Positions 46,836-55,327 of a DNA stretch of 64,000 nt are shown piece by piece. Each line of letters begins with the position of its first letter. Positions within the stretch are counted from its first letter, which is position 1. This DNA is from Sphingomonas sp. 8AM (GTDB lineage: Bacteria; Pseudomonadota; Alphaproteobacteria; Sphingomonadales; Sphingomonadaceae): assembly GCF_902506455.1 (NCBI RefSeq), contig NZ_LR733844.1, forward strand, positions 3,436,759 through 3,500,758. Reading direction: 5' to 3'. The position numbers were made by a program, and so were the translations under genes. The notes under the pieces are model-generated. The model was not told where the DNA came from and did not search any database. It worked only from the letters and a program-made list of their open reading frames with translations.

Positions 46836-47622
46836 GCCTTCCGCCCCCGATCCCGGCCTCGTCGAGGCGGTCGTCGCGGTCGCGCGCGACGCCGGGCAGA
46901 TGGCGCTCGCCCGCTGGCGCACCGATTTCGCGCGCTGGGAGAAGTCGGAGGGCAGCCCGGTCTGCGAGGTCGACCTCGATGTCGACCGGATGCTCCGCGC
47001 ACGGCTGGGCGCGTTGCTGCCCGAAGCCGGCTGGCTGTCGGAGGAGACCGCCGACAATGCCGACCGGCTGGCGTGCCGTCGCGTCTGGGTGGTCGATCCG
47101 ATCGACGGCACACGCGACTATATCCGCGGGCGCACCGGCTGGTGCGTGTCGATCGCGCTGGTCGAGGACGGACGCCCGGTGATCGGCGTGCTCGACGCCC
47201 CGGCGCGCGAGGAAGTGTGGTGCGCCACCGCGCCCGGCCACGCGACCCGCAACGGCGTCCGCGTCACCGCCGGCGGGCGGCTGACGCTGCCCGGTTCGCG
47301 CGTCCCCGTCGACGCACTCCCCAAGGTCGACCGCGACCTGACCGCCGTCGAGAAGCCCAATTCGATCGCGCTGCGCGTCGCGATGGTCGCCGCCGACCAT
47401 GCCGATCTGGTCGCGACGCTGCGCTGGGGCAACGAATGGGACATTGCCGCCGCCGTGCTGGTGGCGAGCGCGGCGGGCGCCTCGGTCAGCGACGCGGTCG
47501 GCGCGCCTTTGGTGTTCAACAAGCCCGATCCGCGCGCCTACGGCGTGCTCGTCAGCACCGCCGGCATCCACGACGCCGCCATCCTCCGCCTCGCCGACCG
47601 CGTGAAGGCGGCGCTGGGGTAA
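46828..47622 (+). CDS. cysQ: Inositol monophosphatase family, 3'(2'),5'-bisphosphate nucleotidase-like
   Basis: 264 residues from GTG 46828, overlapping the pmbA stop. Metal motifs of the family: EKSEGSPVCEVDLDVD, WLSEETADN, VWVVDPIDGTRDYI and GNEWDIAAAVLVASAAGA. It would remove phosphate from PAP or PAPS made in sulfate assimilation, or act on inositol phosphate; the family is too uniform to say which. Relatives beside pmbA are commonly called CysQ. Confidence 0.83.
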   Translation: MAEPSAPDPGLVEAVVAVARDAGQMALARWRTDFARWEKSEGSPVCEVDLDVDRMLRARLGALLPEAGWLSEETADNADRLACRRVWVVDPIDGTRDYIRGRTGWCVSIALVEDGRPVIGVLDAPAREEVWCATAPGHATRNGVRVTAGGRLTLPGSRVPVDALPKVDRDLTAVEKPNSIALRVAMVAADHADLVATLRWGNEWDIAAAVLVASAAGASVSDAVGAPLVFNKPDPRAYGVLVSTAGIHDAAILRLADRVKAALG

Positions 47623-47653
47623 ACCTCTCGCGTCGCCCCGAACGCTCTTGTCC

Positions 47654-47728
47654 GTCATTGCGAGCGCAGCGAAGCAATCCAGGGCGTCCTGATCCGGCTC
47701 TGGATTGCTTCGCTGCGCTCGCAATGAC
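47654..47728 (+). repeat. 75-base palindromic repeat, copy 5
   Basis: Same orientation as copies 1 and 2 (spacer GGGCGTCCTGATCCGGCTC). The arm triplet is GCA paired with TGC, again compensated. It lies between convergent genes, the cysQ-like gene and the TauE gene, where it could also serve as a terminator hairpin. Confidence 0.93.
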
Positions 47729-47773
47729 GATCTACGGCTAAACCCTGAGTGCTCAAACCGGTGGACGCCAACC

Positions 47774-48553
47774 CTATTTCAGCAACCGCACCCCGACGAT
47801 CAACAACACCACGGCCAGCGCCGGGGTCACCACCCGCTCCGGCAACCGGTCGGTCAGCTTCGCGCCAAGGATCACCCCCGGCACCGACCCGAGCAACAGC
47901 GACCCCAGCAGCGGCAGGTTGATGTTTCCGATCACCGCGTGCCCGATCCCGCCGATCAGCGCGACCGGGACCGCGTGGAGGATATCCGTCCCCACCAGCC
48001 GCTTGGCGTTCAAGCGGAACGGATAGAGCATCAGCAGCAAGGTCGCGCCCAGCGCCCCCGCCCCCACCGAGGTCAGCGTGATCAGCGTCCCCAGCAACGC
48101 CCCCGCCGCGGCGGTCAGCACCGGCTGCCAGCGCAGCATTGCCTCGGTTCGCGCGCCCTCCGCGCGCGCGAACCGCCGCGCCAGCTTCGTCCGGAACGGC
48201 GTCAACAGCGCGGAGATGACCAAAGTCACCCCCAGCACGCGCACGATCAGCCCGTTGCTCTCGGCCTTGTGGCCATGGCTCGACAGCCACCACAAGGTGA
48301 TCGCCACCGCCGGCAGACTGCCCCAGCACAGCCGCTTGACGACCGCCCAGTCGGCGTTGTTCTGGCGGTGATGCATCGTCCCGCCGACGATCTTGGTGAT
48401 CGCCGCGAACCATAGATCGGTCCCGACCGCCGTCGTCGGCGCGACCCCGAACATCAGGATCAACAGCGGCGACATCAGCGATCCGCCGCCGACCCCGGTC
48501 AGCCCGACAATCGTGCCGACCAGAAATCCGGCCAGCGTGCTCAGTGCGTCCAA
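47774..48553 (-). CDS. TauE/SafE family sulfite or anion exporter
   Basis: 259 residues, probably from TTG 48553 with GGGGG eight bases upstream; no ATG is in frame near. About eight membrane helices with the family glycine loops FLVGTIVGLTGVGGGSLMSPLL, and in the second half LGTLITLTSVGAGALGATLLL and VPGVILGAKL. Family members export sulfite, sulfoacetate or related anions. Its neighbour across the repeat is a cysQ-like gene, which fits sulfur metabolism, but they are convergent and not an operon. Confidence 0.88.
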   Translation of the reverse strand: MDALSTLAGFLVGTIVGLTGVGGGSLMSPLLILMFGVAPTTAVGTDLWFAAITKIVGGTMHHRQNNADWAVVKRLCWGSLPAVAITLWWLSSHGHKAESNGLIVRVLGVTLVISALLTPFRTKLARRFARAEGARTEAMLRWQPVLTAAAGALLGTLITLTSVGAGALGATLLLMLYPFRLNAKRLVGTDILHAVPVALIGGIGHAVIGNINLPLLGSLLLGSVPGVILGAKLTDRLPERVVTPALAVVLLIVGVRLLK

Positions 48554-48635
48554 ATCGGTCTGCCCCCGTTCATCGCAATTACCTGCGACGCCCCGCGCGC
48601 GGCGGCAAGCGCAGAAAAGCTTGGGGTGGCCAAGC

Positions 48636-49766
48636 TCATGTCGCCAGCGTCGCCGCGAGGATCGCCGCGATCCGCGCCGCGGCATGGCCGTCGCCGTAGC
48701 AATGCCGCACCGCCGCCATCGCGCCGAGCGCCACCGGATCGTCGAGCAAGCCGCCCGCCGCCGCGACGATCCGCGCCGGGTTGGTGCCGACGAGCCGCGC
48801 CGCGCCCGCCGCAACGCCTTCTGGCCGCTCGGTCACGTCGCGCAGCACCAGCACCGGTACGCCGAGCGCGGGCGCTTCCTCCTGCACCCCGCCGGAATCG
48901 GTCAGGATAAGCGTGCTCGCCGCCATCAATCGCACGAACGCCGGATAGTCGAGCGGCGGTAGCAGCGCGACGCGCGCGCACGCGCCCAGCCGATGCGCCA
49001 GCGGCCCCGCGACCACCGGGTTTGGGTGCAGCGGCACGACGATGCCGACATCCGCGCGCCTCGCCAGCCGTGCGATCGCCTCGGCGATCCCCGCGAGCAC
49101 CGCGCCATGGTTCTCGCGGCGATGGACGGTGACGGTCACGATTTGCCGTCCCGCGAACCGCGTGAGCAGCGGCGCGATCGCGTCCGCCAGCGCCGGCTCG
49201 ACCGCGATACGCGCCTGTATGATCCGCAACGCGTCGGCGACGGTGTTCCCGGTCAGATGGATCGCCCCCGCCGGCACGTTCTCCGCCCGCAGCGCCGCCA
49301 CCGCCGCGTCGCCCGGCGCGAAGTGGAGATCGGCCAGCACCCCCGCCACGCGCCGGCTGCCTTCCTCCGGCCACGGGGCGGACAGGTTGCCGCTGCGCAG
49401 GCCGGCCTCGACATGCGCGACCGGGATCCCGCGCAGGTGTGCCGCGAGCGTGGTGGCGAGCGTCGTCAATGTATCGCCATGCACCACCACCCGCGCCGGA
49501 CGCTCGCGCTCGAGCGCGCCGCCGATGGCGACCAGCATCGCCGCCAGTTGCGCATCCAGCGTCGCCCCCGCACCCATCAGCGCCAGATCCACGTCGGCGA
49601 CGATCCCGAACGTGCGCGACACCTGTTCCAGCAGCGCCCGATGTTGCCCCGTCACCAGCACGCGCGTGTCGATCTGCGGATAATGCCGCAGCGCTTCGAC
49701 CACCGGCGCCATCTTGATCGCCTCCGGTCGTGTCCCGAAGACGACGAGCAGGCGGGGCCGATGCAA
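48636..49766 (-). CDS. wecB: UDP-N-acetylglucosamine 2-epimerase (non-hydrolysing)
   Basis: 376 residues. The WecB pattern is complete: [81 protein letters not shown] and [29 protein letters not shown]. It makes UDP-ManNAc from UDP-GlcNAc for surface polysaccharides. It is divergent from gnd. The extra alternate frame upstream of its ATG is not coding. Confidence 0.93.
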   Translation of the reverse strand: MHRPRLLVVFGTRPEAIKMAPVVEALRHYPQIDTRVLVTGQHRALLEQVSRTFGIVADVDLALMGAGATLDAQLAAMLVAIGGALERERPARVVVHGDTLTTLATTLAAHLRGIPVAHVEAGLRSGNLSAPWPEEGSRRVAGVLADLHFAPGDAAVAALRAENVPAGAIHLTGNTVADALRIIQARIAVEPALADAIAPLLTRFAGRQIVTVTVHRRENHGAVLAGIAEAIARLARRADVGIVVPLHPNPVVAGPLAHRLGACARVALLPPLDYPAFVRLMAASTLILTDSGGVQEEAPALGVPVLVLRDVTERPEGVAAGAARLVGTNPARIVAAAGGLLDDPVALGAMAAVRHCYGDGHAAARIAAILAATLAT

Positions 49767-49849
49767 CGGGCGAACACTCCCGGGGGTTGTTGCGCCTGCG
49801 GAACCTGACGCATGGTCGGGTGATTAAGCGGCCAGCGAGGGAGTTTGCA

Positions 49850-50830
49850 ATGCGACTGGTGATGATCGGCCTCGGCCGGATGGGCGGCAACATGGCGCGT
49901 CGCCTGATGCGGGCCGGGCACGAGATCGTTGCGTTCGATCGTGACGCACAAGCGGTTGAAAAGCTTGTTTCGGAAGGCGCGATCGCCGCCAGTTCGGTGG
50001 ACGATGCGCGCGCCAGGGCGGGCAGCCCGGCGATCTGGTGGGTGATGCTCCCCCACGGTGAGATCACCGACGGGATGGTCGACCAGATCGCCGCCGGCGG
50101 CAGTGCGGGCGACGTCGTGATCGACGGCGGTAACAGCTTCTACAAGGACGATATTCGCCGCGCCAAGGCGCTCGCCGAGAAGGGCATCCACTATGTCGAC
50201 GTCGGCACCTCGGGCGGCGTCTGGGGGCTGGAGCGCGGCTATTGCATGATGATCGGCGGTCCCAAGGACGTCGTCCAGGATCTTGACCCGATTTTCGCTG
50301 CCCTCGCTCCGGGAATGGGCACCATCCCCCGTACTGTCGGTCGTCAGGACGGCACCGACCCCCGCGCCGAGAACGGCTACATTCACGCTGGCCCAGCCGG
50401 CGCGGGCCATTTCGTGAAAATGGTTCACAACGGCATCGAATACGGGCTGATGCAGGCCTATGCCGAGGGTTTCGACATCCTGAAGGGCAAGGCGTCGGAA
50501 AAACTGCCCGAGGATCAACGCTATGACATCGACCTTGCCGATGTCGCCGAGGTGTGGCGGCGCGGCAGTGTGATTTCGTCGTGGCTGCTGGATCTCACCG
50601 CCGACGCGCTCACCGCGGACGGCAAGTTGGAGAAGTTCAGCGGCAACGTCGCCGATTCGGGCGAGGGCCAGTGGACGATCGAGGCGGCGATGGAGGAAGC
50701 GGTCCCCGCTCATGTCCTGACCACCGCCTTGTTCGCCCGCTATCGCAGCCGCGTCGAACATACCTTTGGCGAGAAGGTGTTGTCGGCGATGCGCTTCGGC
50801 TTCGGCGGCCATGTCGAGATGCCGCAATAA
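49850..50830 (+). CDS. gnd: 6-phosphogluconate dehydrogenase, decarboxylating (YqeC/GntZ type)
   Basis: 326 residues from ATG 49850 (GGGAG upstream), the short form of the family. Rossmann start [15 protein letters not shown], then [36 protein letters not shown] and the catalytic Lys-Asn segment [16 protein letters not shown]. It oxidises 6-phosphogluconate to ribulose 5-phosphate with NAD or NADP. The next gene starts inside its TAA (TAATG). Confidence 0.94.
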   Translation: MRLVMIGLGRMGGNMARRLMRAGHEIVAFDRDAQAVEKLVSEGAIAASSVDDARARAGSPAIWWVMLPHGEITDGMVDQIAAGGSAGDVVIDGGNSFYKDDIRRAKALAEKGIHYVDVGTSGGVWGLERGYCMMIGGPKDVVQDLDPIFAALAPGMGTIPRTVGRQDGTDPRAENGYIHAGPAGAGHFVKMVHNGIEYGLMQAYAEGFDILKGKASEKLPEDQRYDIDLADVAEVWRRGSVISSWLLDLTADALTADGKLEKFSGNVADSGEGQWTIEAAMEEAVPAHVLTTALFARYRSRVEHTFGEKVLSAMRFGFGGHVEMPQ

Positions 50831-51636
50831 TGGCGATCCGCCTGCTGGTGTCGGATCTCGACGGCACATTGGTCGACAAGGACAAGAACCTCGCCCCCGC
50901 CACGATCGCCGCCGTCAACCGGCTGCGTGCGGCGGGACTCGGGTTCACGGTCATCAGCGCACGGCCAATGTCGGGGATCCGCCCGCTTCTCGAGCCACTC
51001 GGGCTCGACGGCGATGTCGCGGCGTTCAACGGCGGGATCGTCTTCCGTCGCGACGGCACGATCGTCAGCCACGTAACAATTCCGGCAGACATCGCGCGCG
51101 GTGTCATCGGCATGGCCAATGGCGTCGACACCTGGGTCTTCGCCGACGACCAATGGTATGCGAGCAACGGCGACGGCCCGCATACGCAAAGCGAGCGCCG
51201 CAGCAGTGCGCAGGAGCCGGTGGTGGTCGCCTCCTTCGACGATCTGCTCGATCATGCCGACAAGATCACCTTCGTCAGCGACGACGCGGCCGCGCTCCAC
51301 GCGCTCTACGAACGCGTCCACGCCCGCTATGGCAACGACGCAACGGTCGCGCAGTCGCAGACCTATTATCTCGACGTCACCGCGCTCGCCGCGAACAAGG
51401 GCGATGGCATCGCCGCGCTCGCGAAGGCGCTGGACGTCGACCTCGCCGACACGGCCGCGATCGGCGATCAGGCCAACGACCTGCCGATGCTGGCGCGCGC
51501 CGGCCTGTCGATCGCGATGGGCAATGCGCCCGACGCGGTAAAGGCGAAGGCGCACGCCACCACTCGCGCCAATGACGAAGATGGCGTAGCGCACGCCATC
51601 GACACGATGATCCTGCGCACCGGAGATACCGAATGA
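50830..51636 (+). CDS. HAD-superfamily phosphatase, Cof type
   Basis: 268 residues. HAD motifs: nucleophile Asp pair in LLVSDLDGTLVDKD, Thr/Ser in VISARP, Lys in ALAANKGDGIAAL and the acidic AIGDQANDLPMLARAG. The cap between is of the C2 (Cof) type. Such enzymes remove phosphate from sugar phosphates or from cofactors. It is coupled to gnd upstream and overlaps the next HAD gene by four bases (ATGA). Confidence 0.88.
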   Translation: MAIRLLVSDLDGTLVDKDKNLAPATIAAVNRLRAAGLGFTVISARPMSGIRPLLEPLGLDGDVAAFNGGIVFRRDGTIVSHVTIPADIARGVIGMANGVDTWVFADDQWYASNGDGPHTQSERRSSAQEPVVVASFDDLLDHADKITFVSDDAAALHALYERVHARYGNDATVAQSQTYYLDVTALAANKGDGIAALAKALDVDLADTAAIGDQANDLPMLARAGLSIAMGNAPDAVKAKAHATTRANDEDGVAHAIDTMILRTGDTE

Positions 51637-52379
51637 AGAAGCTCGTCGCCTTCGACCTCGACGGCACGCTCGCGCTGAGCAAGCAACCGCTGAAGGACGA
51701 TATGGGCGAGACTTTGGCCGATCTGCTGACGGTCGCTGATGTCGCGGTGATCTCGGGCGGTGATTGGCCGCAGTTCGAAAAGCAGGTCGCCAGCCGTCTG
51801 CCCGAACGCGCCGACCGTTCGCGGCTGTGGCTGATGCCGACCACCGGCACCAAGCTCTACGTCCACAAGGACGGTGCGTGGCAAACGGTGTATGCCGAGC
51901 TGTTCGACGACGCCGAGAAGCAGAAGATCATCCAGGCGTTCGGTGAGTCGCTCGAGGCGACCGGCTTCGTCCCCGAGCAGACGTGGGGCGAGCGAATCGA
52001 GGATCGCGGCAGCCAGATCACCTTCTCCGCACTCGGCCAGGAAGCACCGATCGAGGCCAAGGAACATTGGGACCCCGACTTCGCCAAGCGCAAGGTGATC
52101 CAGGCCGATCTTCGCCAGCGGCTGCCGGGGCTCGCGATCAACATGGGCGGCGCGACCTCGATCGACATCACGCGCGAGGGGGTCGACAAGGGCTATGGCC
52201 TGCGCCGGCTCGCCAAGGAGAGCGGGTTCGACCTGTCGGACATGCTGTTCATCGGCGACGCGATCTTCCCGGGCGGCAACGATTATCCCGCGCACGAGGC
52301 CGGGGTAGATTGCGTTCGCGTCCGCGATCCGCAGGAAACCATCAGCGTCGTGACCGCGATCGTCGCCTGCCAGAAGTAA
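51633..52379 (+). CDS. HAD-IIB phosphomannomutase-like protein
   Basis: 248 residues. Nucleophile motif VAFDLDGTLALSKQP, then VAVISGGDWPQFEKQV, LMPTTGTKLYVHKDGAW, GGATSIDITREGVDKGYGL and LFIGDAIFPGGNDYPA. The SGGDW and GTK segments and the cap are those of the phosphomannomutase-type (PMM2-like) HAD group, which makes mannose 1-phosphate for GDP-mannose. A sucrose-phosphatase-like role is an alternative. It forms a unit with gnd and the previous HAD gene and could feed surface polysaccharide synthesis. Confidence 0.8.
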   Translation: MKKLVAFDLDGTLALSKQPLKDDMGETLADLLTVADVAVISGGDWPQFEKQVASRLPERADRSRLWLMPTTGTKLYVHKDGAWQTVYAELFDDAEKQKIIQAFGESLEATGFVPEQTWGERIEDRGSQITFSALGQEAPIEAKEHWDPDFAKRKVIQADLRQRLPGLAINMGGATSIDITREGVDKGYGLRRLAKESGFDLSDMLFIGDAIFPGGNDYPAHEAGVDCVRVRDPQETISVVTAIVACQK

Positions 52380-52383
52380 ATCG

Positions 52384-52707
52384 GTGATCGACGTACCGGG
52401 GCTGTACGCCCGCTTCATCAACTGGATTGGCGACGGCACCGGTACCACCGACACGGTCCTGCACATCCACGCCGGGATGGCGGTGCTGATGATCGCGCGG
52501 ATCGTCACGCGCCGTTCGCTCGGCACGTTCATCCCGCTGTCGGTGGTGGTGGCTGCCGAGCTGGCGAACGAGGTGCTCGACCGGCTCCACTACCATAGCT
52601 GGCGATGGTGGGACACGATCCCCGACGTCATCAACACGCTGTTCTGGCCGACCGTGATCTGCCTTGCGGTCCGGCTCCGCCCCATGCGCCCGATCCGGCG
52701 GCGCTGA
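52384..52707 (+). CDS. Hypothetical membrane protein
   Basis: 107 residues from GTG 52384, four bases after the phosphomannomutase-like stop. Two or three hydrophobic segments (VLHIHAGMAVLMIARIV, TFIPLSVVVAAELANEVLD, VINTLFWPTVICLAVRL) and a basic end. His and Asp residues in HIHAG and LDRLHYHSWRWWD are notable. The pattern resembles VanZ-like small membrane proteins but is too short for a firm call. It is convergent with the fusion gene that follows. Confidence 0.7.
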   Translation: MIDVPGLYARFINWIGDGTGTTDTVLHIHAGMAVLMIARIVTRRSLGTFIPLSVVVAAELANEVLDRLHYHSWRWWDTIPDVINTLFWPTVICLAVRLRPMRPIRRR

Positions 52708-52725
52708 CGGCGCCCGTACAGCCGC

Positions 52726-54867
52726 CTACCGCGACGTCAGCAGCTTGATCGGCCCGCCGTCGAAGCGCGCCGCGCTCAGCACACCGGTCGCATAGGCACC
52801 GCTGTCGAGACAGATCCGCCCCGGTGCGCCATAGGCCTGGTCCTGCGGCGTATGGCCATGAACGATCAGCAGATCGCTGTCGACCGGCGTGCCGAGGAAC
52901 TCCTCGCGGATATAGAGGATGTCCTTCATCCGCTGCTTCTCCAGCGGCACGCCGGGGCGCAGCCCGGCATGGACGAAGATCAGTCTGCCCTGCACGATAT
53001 AATGGTCGAGCCCGCGCAGCCATGTATCGTGCGCCGCCGGCACCACCGCGCGCAGTTGCTCGCGGGTGACGTCCCAGCCCTCGGGCGTTTCTGGCGTCGC
53101 TACGCCATAGGAAGCGAGCGTCGTCGCGCCACCATACCGGCCCCAGCTCTGCCCGCTGCTGCGCGCATCAAGGAACGCGACCATCGCATCCTCGTGGTTG
53201 CCCAGCACCGCGCGCCACTCGATCGCGTCGTCCTCGCGCAGCGCCAGGATACGATCAATCAACTGCGCCGACGCCGGACCACGATCGATATAGTCGCCGA
53301 GCAGCACCACCATCGGCTTGCCCTCGTACCCGCCCGGGTGCGTCGCGATATCGTCACGGATTCGCGCGATCAGCTTGTCGAACAGGTCGACGCGGCCGTG
53401 CAGGTCGCCGATCGCATAGATCAGCCGCCCGCCGGTATCGGGTGTTCCCAGCAGCCGCACCAGTGCCGCCCCGCTCACATCGCCGGCCGGGACCGGCTCG
53501 GGCAGCGGCGCCGCGCTCCGCCGCGAGGAGGGCGCTCTGGTGACCCCGGTCTCGGGAGCCGGTACCTGGGACGGACGCGCTTCCTTCTCGCGCCGGCGCG
53601 CGATGCCGTCAGGCGCGATCCTCAGCAGCGTGCCGAACATGACCAGCGACAGGACGTTGTGCGCGGTCAGCAACGTACCCTCGAACGAGAACCACACGAT
53701 CAGCACGAACGCGAAGGCGCGCTGCGGCGCGTTGCGGAACAGGCAGTAAATCACCCAGCCGTAGAACAGGATCGCGCTGACGAGCCCGTATTCGATCGCC
53801 ACCTTGACGAACGGCCACCAGATGAAGCTGCCGCCCTTTTCGATCTGTCCGGCGCCGATACCCGCGATCAGGCCGCGCGGGTCCTGCAGGAACTCCAGCA
53901 GTCGCTCCAGCGGCAGGATGAAACGCATGTTCGCGCTGGTGCCGTTGTGCTTGTATTCGTCCATCCGCGTACTGACGATGTCGAACCACCCCAGCCGGAA
54001 TGCGATCAGGCCCACGACGAGCAGGATGCCCAGCATCACGATCGCGTTGCGCATCCGCATCCGGCCCAGCAGCACCGGCAGCGTGAGCGCCATCAGCAAC
54101 GCGCCGGTGCCTGCCATGGTCATCAGCAGCCCGCTCGCCAGCACGATCAGCCGGATCGGGCGGCGGAACAGCGTCAGCTCGACCGCCAACGCCACCGCGA
54201 TGAACTGCGACAGCAACGACACTTCGAGGAAGGTCACCGCATTGGGCTTCATGTAGCGCGAGCCGTAGATGATCGGCTGGATGTACACGTAGTCCGGGAT
54301 CAGCCACGCCGCGGGCAGCAACTGGTTCAGGTTCGGCCAGGCGCGCCATGATATCGTCAGCTGGATCAGGTGCTGCGCGAGCGTCACGCCGACATAAACG
54401 AGCATCAGCGAGACGAACAGGTTCATGCAGCGCCGGTAATTGGCGGCGCTCGTCTCATAGTAGATCATGAAGGGCGCATAGAGCGCCGCGAACAGCATCA
54501 GGCTCGACGCGCTGTAGCGCGGCGCGAGAAAGAAGGTCGAAAAGGACGCGACGAGAAAGGCGAGGAAGAACCCGCCGATCCGTACCGGATCGAACTTGGG
54601 ACGGATCAGGATCGGTCCCAGCGCGATCGCCGCCACGAACAGCGGCAGTACCAGCGGCACGAACCCGCCGGCCTTCAAGGGCCAGGCGATCTTCTGCAGC
54701 ACGATGTTGCCGACCAGTCCGATCGCGAAGACCGCCAGCACCACCTTGTCCTGGGACGACGGCGGTGCGGCGGGCGCCTCGTCCGGCGTACGACGTTCGG
54801 CGGGGTCGCGCACGGAGCGCTCCGCCCCCTCGAACGGAGCGGCGTCGAGCGTCAGCGATCGGGCCAT
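52726..54867 (-). CDS. Fusion: polysaccharide polymerase-like membrane domain plus PPP-family phosphatase
   Basis: 713 residues in one open frame from ATG 54867. Residues 40-420 hold about ten membrane helices with a periplasmic loop (SWRAWPNLNQLLPAAWLIPD) and PRGLIAGIGAGQIEKGG, like Wzy or O-antigen ligase type polymerases. A Pro/Ser/Arg-rich linker (425-465) leads to a complete metallophosphatase: GDLHG (487-491), GDYIDRG (524-530), GNHED (556-560), VHAG (632-635) and GHTP (671-674). With the last helix ending inside, the phosphatase would be cytoplasmic. GTG codons near residue 464 could give a separate phosphatase, but no ribosome site is seen there. Confidence 0.83.
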   Translation of the reverse strand: MARSLTLDAAPFEGAERSVRDPAERRTPDEAPAAPPSSQDKVVLAVFAIGLVGNIVLQKIAWPLKAGGFVPLVLPLFVAAIALGPILIRPKFDPVRIGGFFLAFLVASFSTFFLAPRYSASSLMLFAALYAPFMIYYETSAANYRRCMNLFVSLMLVYVGVTLAQHLIQLTISWRAWPNLNQLLPAAWLIPDYVYIQPIIYGSRYMKPNAVTFLEVSLLSQFIAVALAVELTLFRRPIRLIVLASGLLMTMAGTGALLMALTLPVLLGRMRMRNAIVMLGILLVVGLIAFRLGWFDIVSTRMDEYKHNGTSANMRFILPLERLLEFLQDPRGLIAGIGAGQIEKGGSFIWWPFVKVAIEYGLVSAILFYGWVIYCLFRNAPQRAFAFVLIVWFSFEGTLLTAHNVLSLVMFGTLLRIAPDGIARRREKEARPSQVPAPETGVTRAPSSRRSAAPLPEPVPAGDVSGAALVRLLGTPDTGGRLIYAIGDLHGRVDLFDKLIARIRDDIATHPGGYEGKPMVVLLGDYIDRGPASAQLIDRILALREDDAIEWRAVLGNHEDAMVAFLDARSSGQSWGRYGGATTLASYGVATPETPEGWDVTREQLRAVVPAAHDTWLRGLDHYIVQGRLIFVHAGLRPGVPLEKQRMKDILYIREEFLGTPVDSDLLIVHGHTPQDQAYGAPGRICLDSGAYATGVLSAARFDGGPIKLLTSR

Positions 54868-55059
54868 CGTGTCACGCAATCCCTGGTCATGGCGCAGCGG
54901 CGACGCGCGGCGCGCCCCGTCAATCGCAGGAACGCTAGTCCGTAAGCGCCACGCCGCCAACCCAAAAGGGACGGGCGACCGGCACAGGACGGGACGGGGC
55001 TGTCCTACATGCCGGCAAAGAACATAAAGGGAACCCTCTCGACCATGGAGGACGATGAC

Positions 55060-55326
55060 ATGCCCGACAAGTTCCAGAACCATGCCGACAGCGCCAGCGC
55101 GCCGGCCACAGCACCCTATGCGGTCCAGCCCGACGACCTGACGCCGCTGCCCACAATACCGCGCGGCATCTATGTCGGCGGCGGCGGCACGATCGTGCTG
55201 CGCGGCGTCGAGGGGAGCGAGGACGTCGCCTATCGCAACCTGCCCGATGCAAGCTATGTGGCGGTGCGCGCGCTCTATGTCCGCGCGACCGGCACCACCG
55301 CGACCAACCTGATCGCGGAGGCCTGA
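55060..55326 (+). CDS. GTA head spike base protein, Rcc01079 (GhsA)-like
   Basis: 88 residues from ATG 55060 (GGAGGA seven bases upstream). After a flexible start, the body reads AVQPDDLTPLPTIPRGIYVGGGG, TIVLRGVEGSEDVAYRNLPD and ALYVRATGTTATNLI, the pattern of the spike base family typified by Rcc01079. In Rhodobacter capsulatus Rcc01079 and Rcc01080 form head spikes that bind the cell capsule and lie outside the main GTA cluster, as here. A single base separates it from the SGNH gene. Family from memory, so moderate confidence. Confidence 0.68.
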   Translation: MPDKFQNHADSASAPATAPYAVQPDDLTPLPTIPRGIYVGGGGTIVLRGVEGSEDVAYRNLPDASYVAVRALYVRATGTTATNLIAEA

Positions 55327-55327
55327 C

